From: Antennarius striatus
Lineage: Eukaryota; Chordata; Actinopteri; Lophiiformes; Antennariidae
Assembly (NCBI RefSeq): GCF_040054535.1
Contig: NC_090796.1
Span: 14,907,501-14,971,500, forward strand
DNA length: 64,000 nt
Direction of reading: 5' to 3'
The notes under the pieces are model-generated. The model saw only the letters and a list, made by a program, of their open reading frames with translations, did no database searches and had not been told where the DNA came from. Position numbers and translations under genes: made by a program. Numbering within the stretch: position 1 is the stretch's first letter; each line of letters starts with the position of its first letter. Below are positions 63,704 through 64,000 of this stretch, in pieces.

Positions 63704-64000
63704 CTGCAGCAGAAGAACCCCCGCCCCCATCATGAGAGAAATGGCCTGATTCTCAGGAAGGTTTGTCCTGGATCAGGACCTCAGACCTCCTGTTTGACAT
63801 CATCCTCTATAGTGAGAATTATTTGCCCCCATCTCCACCGGCTGCGACCACTAAAAGGCCATTATGGGATGAGTGTGAGCAGATGACATGGGTTTATCTC
63901 ATCTAACCACTAATGATTTATAAATGTTGGTTGTTTCTAGTCATTTTAGTCAGAGAGGGTTTGAGGCTGAGATCCGTTTCCTGTGAATAATATACTGTTA
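63704..64000. other. Right-edge intron of channel copy 3
   Basis: No ATG followed by a hydrophobic leader and a donor is visible on the minus strand, so this is read as intron 1 of copy 3. Confidence 0.45.

Overview
The window is vertebrate genomic DNA, almost certainly from a teleost fish with a compact genome, probably a percomorph; the species cannot be told from this sequence. The evidence is vertebrate multi-exon genes with GT-AG introns of often 80-150 bp, short intergenic spacers, and very dense (CA)n, (GT)n, (GATA)n and (GA)n microsatellites. No CRISPR array, tRNA, rRNA or retroviral-type element was seen. Gene names come from remembered protein families, and splice sites were placed by eye, so exon ends may be off by a base or two.

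Layout. 1-2.9 kb: 5' part of bicral (minus), a BAF-complex subunit gene that runs off the left edge. 6.8-7.9 kb: tbcc (plus), single exon. 9.9-14.3 kb: prph2 (plus), three exons. 15.4-19.5 kb: gene-free and repeat-rich. 20.2-29.7 kb: qki (plus), with alternative QKI-6 and QKI-5 3' ends and a long 3' UTR to about 31.4 kb. 34.8-36.1 kb: timm23 (plus), seven exons. 36.9-39.0 kb: secreted S1 serine protease (minus), convergent with timm23. 39.9-41.8 kb: gprin2-like gene (minus). 43.3-45.4 kb: syt15 (plus). 45.7-47.3 kb: nat9 (plus). 49.0-50.6 kb: lrrc59 (minus). 52.0-63.7 kb: three tandem Cys-loop (5-HT3-receptor-like) channel subunit genes, all minus, the third lacking its first exon at the right edge.

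The genes do not form one pathway. The order mixes blocks that in human lie apart: BICRAL/TBCC/PRPH2 on 6p21, QKI on 6q26, TIMM23/GPRIN2/SYT15 on 10q11, and NAT9 and LRRC59 on 17q.

The most interesting items are: the three-gene channel array, whose members share an exon plan but lack the loop-B tryptophan of 5-HT3A and the arginines that limit 5-HT3A conductance; the qki locus, with exons bracketed by complementary (GT)n/(CA)n tracts, a 3' splice site inside a 60-nt TG tract, a perfect 16-bp intronic hairpin and candidate QKI binding sites in its own transcript; a GC-AG intron and a telomere-like repeat in syt15; and a serine protease with an unusual S1 pocket.
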